Source: Sambucus nigra (taxonomy: Eukaryota > Streptophyta > Magnoliopsida > Dipsacales > Adoxaceae). Taken from it: DNA of 64,000 nt. This document shows, piece by piece, positions 1 to 12,443 of this stretch. Made by a program: the position numbers and the translations under genes. How positions within the stretch are numbered: the stretch's first letter is position 1; the number at the start of each line of letters is the position of its first letter. The notes under the pieces are model-generated. The model saw only the letters and a list, made by a program, of their open reading frames with translations. It searched no databases and was not told the origin of the DNA. The stretch covers positions 62,001 through 126,000 of the forward strand of contig CASBWL010000056.1 of assembly GCA_949130495.1 (NCBI GenBank). The letters are read 5' to 3'.

Positions 1-1088
1 ATCTCCTGAAACACATCCGAATACTCCCTGACTACTGGGATAGAATCTAAAGGAATCACTACCTCCTTAGAGGTATCCTCCTCAATGTAATACAGATGAG
101 CGGTCAATCCTCCCTCTGGGCGAGGCATCGCCACTATAAACATCTCTTGCCCCGGAATGGCAAAAAAAATGCTCCCGCTGAAGCAATCAATCATGGCCCT
201 ATAAGCCACGAGCCAATCCATACCGATAATCACATCGTGAACATGCATATCTAATACTAACATGTCTGCAGGTAATACCAAACCACCAATCTCTACCCCC
301 ACTCCCCGGCATATAAAGAAAATAAGTGACCCACTCCCCAATGGTGAGTCGACACACGTCACTGTGCTCTCTGCCGTAGCTAATAATCCTAAAGCTTTCG
401 CGAAGTGTGTAGCTATAAAACAATGTATAGCCCCCGTATCAAATAATACCCGACCCATAGTGACATGGATAGGAAACGTACCCTCAATCGTGGGCGGTGC
501 CTGTGGAACTACAGCCTGGTGGACGTTGTAGACACGTCCATACTGTAGCTGCCCCTGCTGAGCTGGGACTGCTGGAATGGGTGGCAAAGCTGCCATCTGT
601 GGCGGTGCGAGAAGAGCGACGGGAAACATAGGCCTCTGTGGCTCCTGGCGAGCACCCTGCTGCTGCTGCTGTGGGGCCCTGCCCCTATCAGGACAATCCT
701 GTCGCTTATGGCCAGTCTTGCCACAAACAAAACACTTCCCTGTGAAGTTCCCTCCTCTCTACCCCTGCTGTTCCCGGCCCTGGTGGCCGTTATCGTTACT
801 CCCTTGGCCCTGGTGAAACTGCTGCCCATTCTTCCCCTGCTGCACTGGAGCTACTGGAAAGGTTGGTAGGGCTAGCACCTGAGCTGGTGCTGTGAGAGCG
901 ATTGTAAAAAGTGGACCCTGTGGATCATCACGGGTACCCTGCTGCTGGGGAGCTCTAACACCCCCTGGGCAGTCCTGGCGTTTATGGCCGTGCGTGCCAC
1001 ACACAAAACATCGGCCTCTGAAGTTACTCCCCCTCTGACTTTGCTGCTGACGATGTCGTCCTTACAGACTTGGAACTTTATTCCTCAT
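1..1088 (-). pseudogene. gag nucleocapsid (two CCHC knuckles) and aspartic protease of Gyp1
   Basis: Read on the minus strand, this region carries a first zinc knuckle (CFVCGTHGHKRQDC, about 966-1010), a Gln-rich linker, a second knuckle ([14 protein letters not shown], about 690-735) and then the retropepsin region. The protease motif reads DTGA followed by IHCFI near 430, and downstream motifs IIGMDWL and VREYSDVF match Gyp5. In-frame stops separate the two knuckle segments (near 758) and precede the first (near 1070). Gyp5 has one knuckle, so the knuckle segment is duplicated here. The protein would package RNA and process the polyprotein; this copy cannot make an intact product. Reverse transcriptase lies beyond the window. 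Confidence 0.85.
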
Positions 1089-1439
1089 TCAAAAATGTTC
1101 CATTGTACCACGTTGTTGATTAGAACCGACTCGATCTTGGGCAGTCTGTTGTCGAATTTTCGGGGCCCTCGCACATTTGTCAGCCTTATTCACATGCACT
1201 TGGCTAACCTCTCTAGGTCTTTTGTTTCCTTTAAGTTGCATGCTGCGTTCTTGGTATTGTAAAACTGCAGTGGTAACTTCTTGCGCCACGATACCCGCTA
1301 ACTCGGCGGTTGATATTCTAACCGGGGATACCCAAGGTGTGAGTCGATCTTGCCCGTTTATTCCCTTACCGGTTCGAGCTAGTTCTTCTTGACGGTCCAT
1401 CTGAAAATTTAAGTAGATTTGGATGAGTTCATCATTCAA
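1089..1439 (-). pseudogene. atypical gag N-terminus of Gyp1
   Basis: This is an open frame of 116 codons in the position where Gyp5 has its matrix/capsid region. It is hydrophilic, with Gln, Arg and Lys-rich stretches, and I recognise no domain. The Gyp5 capsid hallmarks (a TFKLVGSALQWWES-type segment and an EYEAEF segment) are absent. The untranslated leader upstream (about 1500-1590) still matches Gyp5, so the change is confined to gag. It is either a replacement of the capsid segment by unrelated sequence or a badly diverged gag. Function unknown. Confidence 0.5.
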
Positions 1440-1577
1440 ATAAACAAACCGCGGAAGTACGAATTCCCAAAGTACAGAGATGAATACAACATTCCTAATA
1501 TTTAGGGCTCTATATCAAAGAAAGCTCAGCGGAAAACATAATAAGCCGTTCAGATCCTAAAGGACACTAGAACCTGA

Positions 1578-1590
1578 TGCTCTGATACCA
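1578..1590 (-). other. primer binding site of Gyp1 (tRNA-iMet)
   Basis: The minus strand reads TGGTATCAGAGCA, complementary to the 3' end of plant initiator tRNA-Met. It lies two bases inside the LTR edge at 1593. Confidence 0.9.
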
Positions 1591-1592
1591 CC

Positions 1593-4525
1593 TGTGACAC
1601 CCCGACTAATTAAATACCGGGTAGCTACTCCTTTATTAAATTAATTCAAAATGCCAAGTTGGTCCAGTTAATAGCATCACTGTCGAAAACATTTTAATGA
1701 TTACTAACCACCTAGTATTTAAAAGTAAGTGCCAAATTTTAATTAAATTCTGATTAACATGCAACAAGTGTAATAAAGAATAATAACACCATTCACCATA
1801 ATGAAGTAGATCGAATAACCATCACACAAAGTAAATAAAGTCTGGAGGAAAACTCCTCACTACAATCCCACAACTGAAATAAGTAAGCTGAATACTAAAA
1901 CAATACATGCCAAAGTCTAAAAACTGTAATAGAAATGTAACTCTAATAGAAATGGGCAACATGCCCTACAACTGATAGATAATGAATCTTGAATCCAAGT
2001 GATAGAAGCGTCTACAAGCAAATCCCTGTAGCTTCCACAAACAGCTACAGCTCGTCACCTGAATGAGTATCCTATGCAAGGTGTCCTTGTGGCTGGGCAC
2101 CTAAAAATGGTTTTACAAAGAAAAATAGATTTGAAAAGCAAACGGGTCAGAGCCCGAATGTGGAGTTATATTTTAAAAACCTGCGAGTGCTTTAAAAAAC
2201 ATTTAAAACATTAAATGCAAAGAACAGTTAGGACGTACACTCACATGATATCCTCACCTCTCGTCTAACTGTGCACTCCTAACGTAAGTACCCATCTACA
2301 ACGACACAACCCACTAGCTAAGTGACATTATATCTAGCTAGACTGTCATAGGTCCTACCCTCATTACTTGATTCTATTAGCATAATAACGCTCGATATTA
2401 AATAGGGGTTTAACGTAACTCAGGTGTACAATATGCAATATATTTCACTATCAGCTAACCCGTTATGTTTCTCGAAACAATACCGTAATTATTTTCACAA
2501 CATTAACATGAAGGTTCCCATAAATATAAAGTGTATACTATTCACAACATAAATATACTATACAAGCACCCCGAGAACTAAGCTGTGGTGCACACATACT
2601 CTGCTATCCATCCCGGTACATCACGTACATAAGGATCACATATTCCGAATCTCTCAGGAATAGTTCAAAGATAACAACATCACAAATAATGGAGGCGAAC
2701 ACACTCACATCACATGGGTCACGCACATACCTACGCCCCCACGATCAGCGGACTTATCAATATCCCAATAAGTTTTTCTATGACCTATGTTCATCAAGGT
2801 AACCAGTCTAAATTCGGGCAACACAAGAATTAGAGGGCCCTAAGCGAACGCAAACTTCCCGTGATAGCAAGTATGGTAGGTATGTCATACACACAATTCA
2901 TATATCAGTACTAAGTAAACACACGTCTTAGTAATCTCGTAGTTTAATCATAGTACATATCGCATTCTCGTACCAACTTATAATTATCACAATTTATACT
3001 ATTCCGGTTTATAATCATACGCGCCATAATTCATTCTCACGTCGTAGTAGACACTCACGTCTCAACCCAAACCGTCCATTTGATTTAGCTCTCGTATATA
3101 ATTTCCTTCTCATAAATCCCCAAAAGTCCCAATTCTAATATTACATCATCATCGGAATGTTATCTATATCCTCGAACAAGTTTATGGGACTCCAAAAATC
3201 AAAACAGTCCAAAAAGGCCCAAACTGTCAACTCGTTAGAAGTCTCGTTCGAACGAGACTGTTCGAACGAGATTCCAGTTCGTTCGAACGAACTGTACCTT
3301 CTAACGAGATCTCGTTCGAACGAAGTAATCGAACGAGGATCCCTTTCGTTAGAACGACTGGTCAATTCGTTAGAAGCTCGTTCGAACGAGTTCGTTCGAA
3401 CGACCTGGGCAGGGGCTTCTAACGACCTACCAGATTCGACCCAGATTTGTCTAATCTCGTTTTTTCACCATTCTTACTCCTCAAATATCTTCTAAACTAA
3501 GTCCCAACAATCGTTTTAAGGTCTCTAAACAATCATAAACATATTATAATCACATCCTAACACGTTTTGAAGGATTAATCCATCCTAACATCAACCAAAT
3601 TTACAAATCTCTACACTTTTTCTCAATTTATCAAGAACATGAACCCTAACTTTTTGAATCATGAATTAATCCAATATAATTCCGTTTTAATTTCTTCCAA
3701 TCACAAATAACATGAGAATACTCATCTACCTATCATTCTACATGCAATTCTCCTCAAGATTTCAAGTTCTAAGCTTCAAAATACATGGGTTTTCATCATC
3801 TTTCAAGAACAATTGATATTCTTCAATTTTCTAACATGGAAGGAACATTCTACGAATTTAAATATAATTAAAACACTTGCCTTGATTGTCTCTGAGTTTG
3901 GATGATGGTTTGATGAAGATTTCTGCAGAATTTCTTCTCTTCTCCAAGCTTCTTCTCCAATGGTGGCTTAAGGTGGCTAGGGTTTTCTTTGGGAAAGTTG
4001 TAAACCTAATGATAACCTCCGTAGCTTAAAGGGTTAATATGGGTTGGTTTGTGGGCTTAGTGGGTTAAATCCACATCAGATTAAAACTCCCAATTTTCGT
4101 CACTTTTAATTCCTCAAAATACAAAATTACCAAAATACCCTTTAAGTTGCCGGTATGGCCTAAAAATACCCCGGGACCCAAACTACACCCCCGGATAGTG
4201 TTTTCTGACTATCTCGACCCTTCTGGACGTGTTGGCGCACTCAAAATGAGCATACGGATAATAGAAATAAAAATTACTTTTATAATTAAAATAATATACC
4301 ATGACGCGGCGGTCACACGCGTCTCAACAAAATTCCCAAATTGTCGTATATAAATCTCACGACAAATTTTTCATAATTCAATATTCATATAACACCATAT
4401 ATGCACAATATAGTTAAATACCAACTCACATCTCGCTAGTATTTTACCCGGATTAATTTCCAATTAATACGCATTTAATTAATTAATCCCAAAAATAAGT
4501 ATAGCCAAAAGTACGGGGTATTACA
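1593..4525 (-). repeat. 5' LTR of Gyp1 (2,933 bp)
   Basis: On the plus strand it starts TGTGACACCCC and ends CGGGGTATTACA. Inverted, this gives the TGTAATACCCCG...GGGGTGTCACA ends shared by the gypsy LTRs in this window. It aligns along its length with both Gyp5 LTRs, including a cluster of TCGTTCGAACGA palindromes at about 3236-3425. No convincing coding sequence lies inside; short frames there are translations of the palindrome cluster. Confidence 0.9.
3236..3425. repeat. cluster of TCGTTCGAACGA palindromes in the Gyp1 LTR
   Basis: Six TTCGAA cores, mostly inside the 12-base palindrome TCGTTCGAACGA, fall in about 190 bp, with half-sites such as CTAACGAG between them. The same cluster recurs in both Gyp5 LTRs, and two copies occur in the LTR at 4619-7700 (about 5708-5743). 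Confidence 0.8.
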
Positions 4526-4607
4526 ATGCTAAGAATGAACCAAATGAGACTCCTGTTTTATTTTAGTAAAGGACTGATCACCCATGATTGAAATGGGGGG
4601 GTGTCAT
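4526..4607 (+). repeat. 3' tail of a gypsy LTR, target of Gyp1
   Basis: ATGCTAAGAATGAACC through GGGGGGGTGTCATA matches the last 80 bp of the Gyp2-type LTRs (compare 62400-62483). Gyp1 inserted at its left edge, so the body of this LTR lies to the left of the window. An 11-base gap containing GGGGGACCTAT, which is repeated just after 4619, separates it from the next LTR. Confidence 0.75.
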
Positions 4608-4618
4608 AGGGGGACCTA

Positions 4619-6178
4619 TGTAAGGGGGACCTATTTTTAGGAATATTTATATTACACATGTGCTCGTAATTTAATTAATTTGTGAAATTTAAAGATGATT
4701 AAATAAATATTAATTAGCGAATATTGAAAGAATATTTATATGTTATTTACTTGTGTGATAAAGTAAATAAAATTATTTTTTTTAATATTACGTCGTATGT
4801 GGATAAAAACGACAGGTTGACAAGATCTTATTTAGGACGTGTTTGTGGGGGTGTGTTGGGAATAAGAGGGTAAGTTTATTATAGGTGACTTCGATGGTGA
4901 TTTCGAGTGCACGGATAATTAGGCATGGGTTGAGATAGTCAGAATTAGGTAGCTGAGATTTGTAATCGGGTTTCGAGGACTTTTTAAGCTATACAGAATC
5001 TGTACGAGGGTATTCGGGTCATTTTAATGTTACTAGTTAACCTAATTTCTGGACTAGGGGAATATTAATGGGTTTTGCATGAGGGTGGAATCCCAATTAA
5101 TCATTCTAATCATCTAGGCTTGAGAGAAAGGCAAAAGAGAAGGGAGAAAACTCAATAGAGGAATCAAAAAGGTAACCTGGGGATAAATTGGCAATTTTCG
5201 GGCTAGGATTCTTGGGCAAGGAAGATCTACAAAGAAGGGTTCAGACCCTAGGATAATATAAGGCAAGTGTTTGACTTGCTTTGATAGTATATGCGTGTTT
5301 TTAGTTCATATTATAGTTAGTGACACAAATATGAATTTTTGGTTGGGATTCATGTGTGAAAATGGGAATTTTGGGAATAAATTTAAAGGAGAATAATTGG
5401 TTTATGATCCCATGTATAATCCGAGATTTATTCATGTAGAAAAGTGCGATCTTGAATGATTAGTATAAGGTTTGATTCAATCTTGAATTCAAATTAAGGA
5501 CGTGTATAATTCTTGATTAACAATGTCGATTCGCAGGAATTTATATTTTTATTGGGTGAATTCGAATGTGAAAATAAGTATACTCAAGTTTAGAATTGAT
5601 AAAAACAATAAATTTTGGGTTAGGTTGGTGACATATGTGGGATTGCTGATGGGAAGATGATGAATCCCACCTAAGAAAGAGGGTTACAATGTCAATCGCG
5701 TTAAAAGGTCGTTCGAATTAATTGAGATTCTCGTTCGAACCAGGTTGGTATTTCCATCAAAAGACCCATGGATTTTGATCACAAAGATAGATCTTTTTAT
5801 TACGAATGCATGGCGGCCAATTTTGTATTTTTTTGATTTTTGTTGAATTAGTTATAATTTTCTACGAAAGGGTGTTCGAGACCGAATTCTTTAGTTGGAA
5901 ATCAAATCCAGGTATGGAGGCACGTGTGTTTTAGTGTGAAAAACACTCGAGTTATGATTTATGAAATCGAATTAGGATTTCAGAAAGAGTTAGGTTACGA
6001 GCCACTTTGGGATAGGCTCAGTGTCCGGAATAAGTTATAAATGTGATTTATATAAATAAGTAAGAGACTACTTATGAATTTGAGAGTCCGATTAAGACTA
6101 AAAAATTATAGGCTAGTGCTACGAGTCACATGCACGATTAGCTGATTTTATTTGATATATATGAGGGTATAGAGACAA

Positions 6179-6275
<97 letters not shown>

Positions 6276-7700
6276 TGTGTGTGAGTGTGTGTGTGTTAAA
6301 ATATATGCGTGTATGATATTTTTATGAAACATACCCAAGCGGATATGCAATCGGTGGAAGTTGCGCGGCATGGGAGGGTACTTTGGTGAATCTCAGCAAA
6401 AGTTGCACCGTTCCCCAAAGTCATAGGTCTATGCATGCCCACACTATGTAGGGTTGGAGTCCCGTGGAGTAATGTGGTATGGTTATGACCACGAACATTA
6501 GGCTATGATCGCCTCTGGTTCTCGTTCTCATTTTGGGTTCGGTGGTGAAATTCCGTCCCGATTAGTTAGGTTGTGGTGGGCATTCCTGGAGCTTGATAGC
6601 ATGCTAATGATTTCACATTCAATGAGTTATTACTATGAGGAATTGCGGTTATACATATATGGTTAGTGATATATATTTAGGAATACTTTATGTGATTTGT
6701 GTATTCGTATATATATGTGTATGTAAAAATATATATGGGTGAATTAAAAGATATTATGAACAATAATTTTATAGGTATCCAGGAGGACAAATCGGGGATG
6801 CTAGGTGTAAATTCATATATTAAACTGAAGAAAATTATATATGGGCATAAGACACTAAAGTGTAAATATTTAATTAATAACTGGTGAAAGTTATTTGAAT
6901 TGAATTGATTTAATTGTAATCTAGAATTATAATTATAAAGCGGATGTGAAGACTAACTGAGAATTTAAAGTGAATAAAGTTACGGGTGATACCAGGTAGA
7001 GTATGGGACTAAGATTAGTGTTGGGTTCTAGTTAGTCTGGGTAGTATAACTAGGGTGTTTAAAATACATACGTTAGGTGCGCCGTTAGATGAGGAGTGAG
7101 GGGTATTTCATGTGAGTTCGACGCCAGTTTAAATATGAAATATTCTAATGCATATTTATTAATGTCTTTTAAAAACTTGCTAAATATTTTTAAAAGGTTT
7201 TGGGCTCTGACCCGTTTCAAAATATTTTCAAAAACTTTTAGGTGTTCAACCACAACGATGCCCGTCTTAACCATTATTATAGTCAGATGATGCAGCAGCA
7301 GCTGTGGATGCCTGTAGGGATTGATACACGCCTCTATCCTTGAGATCTAGATATGAGGTATTTCAGAGTTATTCCGGGCATGTGGCCCAGTTACTTTGTA
7401 TTTATTTTATTTAGATGTTTTCCTTTCAGTTAGTTGAATCATTGTAATATTACCTTTCGCCGGGAGTTATCGGTTAATTTATTTATGCCAGTGAGCTTTA
7501 TTATTTGCATGGTTAATTATGTGAATGGAAATCTTATGTAAGTAAGAAAAATAAAATTTTGAAATTTTGACACCGAGCCTAATAGGTTATTAGTAATTAA
7601 AATATTTTTGATAGTGACGTTAAAAATGAACCAGATGAGACTCTTATATTATTTTAGTAGATGACTAATCACCCGTGATTGAAATAGGCGGGGTGTCACA
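4619..7700 (+). repeat. gypsy LTR without internal region (3,082 bp)
   Basis: It begins TGTAAGGGGGACC, a corrupted TGTAACACCC, and ends GGCGGGGTGTCACA. Internal sections (a TTCCGTCCC region, and ACCAGATGAGACT near the 3' end) match Gyp2-type LTRs. No primer site or coding sequence follows. The flanks (ACCTA and ATAAC) do not form a target duplication. It may be a solo LTR with an eroded edge or one of two LTRs left after internal deletion. Confidence 0.75.
6186..6296. repeat. compound microsatellite (AT)n(GT)n
   Basis: About 39 bp of alternating AT run into about 70 bp of GT with a few interruptions, inside the LTR at 4619-7700. A frame spanning it encodes only HT/IY dipeptides and is not a gene. 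Confidence 0.95.
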
Positions 7701-8156
7701 ATAACCCAAAACGACTATATAAAACTTGAGACAAGACAAATTGTGATGGGAATTTGAAAATACAAACTCATATGAGACAATATAAACCAAACTTATGTGA
7801 GACTAGGGGTGGAATGTGTTGACACAAAAATCCGTTCACAATAATAGCCCGATATGATGTGAACATGACACGATTAACTCGTGTTAGATTTACGAGTACT
7901 CAAACACTCGTATTCAAACTTGAAGAATATAATTTTGTATTATATTTGTTTGTTATATGACTATACAACATATAATGTGTGGGTTCAAAATATTTTTTCT
8001 ATTAAGAACATAATTATGACATCATTTTAAAAAATTGAATTAATTAAGAATCAATTAAACAAAATATCATGTAGTAGGCCTCTTATAAAAGATTTCTTAA
8101 ATGTATACAATATATATAAGAATCATAAATGATCAATAAAATTTTGAATGATGTGA
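7701..8156. other. AT-rich non-coding stretch
   Basis: There are no open frames of note. A segment near 7818-7910 mentions GACACGATTAACTCGTG and has the feel of a dispersed plant repeat, but I cannot assign it. Confidence 0.5.
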
Positions 8157-9250
8157 TTTACTACCCTCTGAACGTTATCCCTCTGTTCACTTCATCACCC
8201 GAACTTTCATTTTTTCAACTTAACCCCCTCAACTCAGAAAATGACATAAAGAAACCTCAGAACACTAACACCGTTTATTTTTTGCCTGGAAAAGTGATCA
8301 TGTTCATGGCACTTGAAGACATTTTATCCTCGTAGATTTGTTTTAAAAATAATTATGAGAATTACAATAAAACATTTTAAAATGATTTAAAACATTTAGA
8401 AATTCCAAAAATATATTTGAAAATCTGAAAATGAAATAATACCATTTAAAAAATCTAAAAAATACATAAAATAGGAAAGCGCAAAAAAATTAAAGAAAAT
8501 GATAAAAATATTTATAATATTTGCCAGCATATATTATAAATTCTAAAAAGTATAGGAAAACGTAAATTTTTTTTTAAAAAAGTTTATAAAAAATATGTGA
8601 TATACTCAATAAAAATTATTAAAAATTTTTATTAAAAAAAATTGGGATTAAAAATTTGTGAAAATTTTATAAAATATTTATGAAATACTGAATCAATATT
8701 TAAAAAAAAATTAAAAAACTAAATATTTTTTTTTTTAAATTTTAGAAGTAATAAAAAAATATTTTAAGTTAGTGAAAATATCTAAAAACATTGAAAATAC
8801 ATTTAAAAAATTTAGTAAAATAAATAAAATATATTTTTGAAAATATAAAATTATCAAAAAACAATTTGAAATTTTGGGAAATAGTTAAAACTATTATAAA
8901 AAGTGTAGAAAAGTAGGAAATAAGAATTAAAATATTTAAACATTTGGAAATTTCACAAAAATATTTAAAACTTCTGGAAAAACCTGGAATTAATAGAAGT
9001 TATTAAATTGATATAAAACTAGTTTTTTAAAACGTGTTTTCAAAGCAAGAATAATCCATCCATTAAATTCCTAGCTTTTTTTCCTTTCATGTGACATTCG
9101 TGTGATCATTTTTTCATCAAAAAAATTAATGTTGTTAGGGTTAGGGTTACATGAATCCATTTTAAAAATTAAGGGAATTAAGTCAAGAAAATGACAGTTT
9201 GAATGGTGAAGCGAATAAATGGATAAAGTTCAAGGATTGGTGTAATTAAC
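8157..9250. mobile_element. non-autonomous DNA element with long terminal inverted repeats
   Basis: The left end (about 8161-8325) and the reverse complement of the right end (about 9080-9248) align along roughly 165 bp. CTCTGAACGTTATCC pairs with CCTTGAACTTTATCC, and AAGTGATCATGTTCATGGCAC pairs, with mismatches, with the inverse of the block at 9083-9120. The core (8340-9060) is extremely AT-rich and non-coding. Long TIRs around an AT-rich, non-coding core are typical of Mutator-like non-autonomous elements. The exact edges and the target duplication could not be fixed by eye. Confidence 0.6.
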
Positions 9251-10897
9251 CCCTTTCAAAATAACTATTGGTGAAAATTTAATTTTTAAATTGTTAGGTG
9301 AGTTTGCCTCACCGTGCAGTCACATTATAGTATATAACTAAAGTTGACAGTAGAACACAGTGACTAAATTTGTCGTGTTTACTGAGCGGCACGTGGTTTC
9401 TCTAATAAATATAATAAAAAATCATTTTAGTGAATCCTATCTCTCTTTAACTAGACCACCTCATCCATCCATGTTTATGTAATACCCTGTAATTTTGAGA
9501 ATTTAAAATTTAATTATTTTTGGGAGAAACAAAAATATTTAAATTGGAGAAACTTAAATTTATGATTTGGAGAATTTATTTGATTGGGAAGAATTAATTA
9601 TATTTGGCGACTTTAAGTTAAATTGTTCGAATTAATGTGTGTCGCATTTCTGAGGTCAAAATTGAAGAATGTTATAAAGTATTTAGGATGACGATTCTGA
9701 GTGCGCGGTTGAGTCCGGATGGGTCGAGATAGTCAGAAAAGAGTATCATGGGTAGTAATCGGGTCTCAGGGCATTTTTGGGCATAGTCGGATCCACACGG
9801 GGTGATTCGGGCCATTCTAATTAGGACCGTGTAGCCAAAAATGGGATTAAGGATTTTTAACCTAATTGAGGGACTTATTGAACGATAGCTAACAATTCTA
9901 AACCTAGGTTTTGAGAGAGACACAGAGGAATCAAATCTAGAAGAAATTGAGAACCTTTTTGGAGACAAATTAAGGGACGAATTAGTGTATTCTTCATCAA
10001 CAGGTTCTCTACACCAACGGATCAGACTCTACGAACAATTAGAGGCAAGTGGTTAACTGTTGTGATTTTAAATTGATGATAATCAATTCAAACTATGGAA
10101 GGTGTATACCAAAATTCGTTTTGGGTGGGTATTCATGTAAAAATTGGGTTTTCGGTAATTGATATACTTTAATGAAATAAAGGGTGAAATTTATTATGTT
10201 TATGATTTTCGAATGTACAGGTATGAATCGTATGTTAAAATCAGTAAGAATCGATGCTTAATTTCTGTTAATAGGAATGAAAATCGTATTGGAGATAATG
10301 TTGGTTGTGATTTGGTAAGGGTTCGGAAAGGAACAAAAAAAGCTTGAGGGCTCATCAATGGCTGAAACAGCAAACCAGAGAAGACGAATACCTGTTCGAT
10401 TGATCGATCGACCCAGGGGATCGATAGATCAATGGTCCCAGAATTTTGGCAGTTCGGCCAGTTTTACATATAAAGGGAAATTAATTTAAAATTTAATTTC
10501 CATGCATGGTTTAAATGTTAAATAATTATGAAGCACATATTCCTACCAATTATAGGGAAAAGTAATTGGAGTTAGGGAGGATTTACGTGAGGAACTTTAT
10601 GGATAAATTTGGGGAATTAGATTCCAAATTAATTATATACGGATTGAGTGAGCAAGTCTAGGAATATTGGTTGAGCGACGCCAAGGTGTTAAATTAATTA
10701 TGGAGATAAACAAATTAAGTTGGAGTCAGAATATGACTAAGAAAATATTAAGTTACGGGCTAAGTGAGCGAGTCCGGTATGTTGTTTAAGTGACACAAGG
10801 AAATAAATTAATTAAATTAGAGTCGAATCATAGACTCGGGAAAATATTATATAAATTAATGCTTAAAGTATTTATATTTGAGTCGGACCATAGACTC

Positions 10898-10912
10898 GGG
10901 GGGGGGGGGGGG
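10898..10912. repeat. poly-G run (15 G)
   Basis: An uninterrupted run of 15 G follows TAGACTC inside the solo LTR. It probably expanded from the GGGG at the end of the CATAGACTCGGGG unit, and its length is the kind of site where assembly error is likely. Confidence 0.85.
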
Positions 10913-11107
10913 ATATTATATTAATTGATGTGTGAATTAAATAAATTAGAGTTGGACCATAGACTCGGAAAGATTATAAATTAATAAGTGAAAAAATTAA
11001 TTAAGTTGAGTTAGGACAGAGACTCGAGAAATTTCAGGCTAGTGTTACGGGTTTTTGAGTACACAGTAAAGTCGGGGTTTATATTATATATATACGGTGT
11101 AGTGATA

Positions 11108-11108
<1 letters not shown>

Positions 11109-11169
<61 letters not shown>
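11109..11169. repeat. (AT)n microsatellite in the solo LTR
   Basis: About 60 bp of alternating AT sits where the Gyp4 LTRs have only a short TATATATA tract. Confidence 0.95.
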
Positions 11170-11172
<3 letters not shown>

Positions 11173-12443
11173 GTGTGCTATTAAATATCAGTGACTAGAT
11201 ATTTATTGAATTTATATACTCTAGTGCTATCAAGGGAGGTTGCGCGATGTGGGTGAATCCCCTAGCTTGAGGAGTAGGGTGAGTATATCCCCAGGTCATA
11301 GCGTCCGGTATATGGGTGAGGGGATTATCTCACTTTAAGGGAAGGAATTTGACCGCCTCCACTACATTTATATTTTGGGCCAAGTTGGTTAGCAATTCCA
11401 TCTCGGGTAACTAGGTTAAGTGAGCACACCTAGTAACATAACACTTTAGAGGGAATCATCCGGTGAGGATATACTCAGAGGGATGGATGTACATATGTAT
11501 ATGTGTGGTTGTTCTTAGTAAAGGTACGTATATTATGGTAGTAAATATGACCTGTGGGAAATAATACAGTGTATGATGTATATACTTTATATAACTTGTG
11601 TCACGGTTATATGTTATGATTTAAAAGAAATTAATTAAGTTAATTGGTGAGATAACTTATAATCCAGGAATTATTATACTCGAGTTAGAGTAGTATGGCA
11701 AGGGGGAGATTATACCAGGACTAGTTGGACGGGTTAGTACAACTAGGTGGGGTTAAGATAACCGTTAGGTATGCACAATAGTGGAGGGGTGAGAATGTCC
11801 TCAATAGAGTGCGACATTAACTTAAATATGAAGTGCATTCATGCATTTTAAATTATTGCAGTTAATTCACTTGTTAAATATTTTCAAAATGTTTTGGGTT
11901 CTAACCCTTGCTGTAAAACTATTTTCAAAAACTTTTAGGTGTCCAGCCACAGGGACGCCAGAATTGATATTCTATTCCAGGGACACGGAGCTGCGGCATA
12001 TGTGGATGCTAATAAGAGCTTGGATTAGACGCATTGTTCATTCATTCCTAGAGTAGGAATCATTTATCAGTTTCAGTTTACTTAGGGAATGTCGCCCAGA
12101 CTTTTCAGTTGTAGGTTTCAGAGTGATCTATTCAGTTATTGGATGATTGTTATTGGACTATATTATTTTAGTGGCCGATGGTTTATACAGCAAGTAGTTA
12201 AATTATTTGTTTAGTTGATTTAACTCAGTTGTGTGAATGGTTTATATTTATGATTCCGCATGTTATTGTTTTGTTTAATTAAAAAGATAAAATTTGGTAC
12301 CAGCTTTTTGGAATACTAGGTGGTTAGTAAGTTTTAAAAAGGTTTTTGACAGTGATGCTAAGGATGAACCAACTGGGATTCCTGTTTTAATTTGGTATAG
12401 GACTGATCACCCGGTATTTTATTAGGCGGGGTGTCACAGTTTA

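Larger units (their letters stand above)
1..4525 (-). mobile_element. Gyp1: Ty3/gypsy retrotransposon, 5' part only (cut by window edge)
   Basis: This is a minus-strand LTR retrotransposon. The 5' LTR (1593-4525), Met-tRNA primer site and gag/protease region lie inside the window, and the rest runs off the left edge. Protein and LTR sequence match Gyp5 (45074-55790): position 1 aligns with 50881. On its right side the element abuts ATGCT and the tail of another LTR, so it inserted into an older LTR. The partner target-site copy is outside the window. Its gag is not standard: there are two CCHC knuckles and no recognisable capsid segment. Confidence 0.9.
9478..12438 (+). repeat. solo LTR, Gyp4 type (2,961 bp), with TSD GTTTA
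   Basis: It starts TGTAATACCCTG and ends GGCGGGGTGTCACA. GTTTA at 9473-9477 is repeated at 12439-12443, a perfect 5-bp target duplication. No internal region is present, so LTR-LTR recombination has left a solo LTR. It shares with the Gyp4 LTRs the GATCGATCGA motif (about 10400-10430), CATAGACTCGG units (10830-10970), a TATAC/AT tract and the segment GGTGTCCAGCCACAGGGACGCC near 11940. Confidence 0.92.

Noticed and set aside
3141..3495. Frames on both strands with SFERD/RSNE repeats (also 46612-46827 and 54380-54722)
   Set aside because: They are translations of the TCGTTCGAACGA palindrome cluster in non-coding LTR DNA and occur on both strands.
6138..6371. Frame rich in His-Thr and Ile-Tyr dipeptides
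   Set aside because: It is a translation of the AT/GT microsatellite inside an LTR.
9700..9968. 98-codon minus-strand frame in the solo LTR
   Set aside because: It is antisense in an LTR, the homologous Gyp4 LTR segments do not keep it open, and there is no domain.
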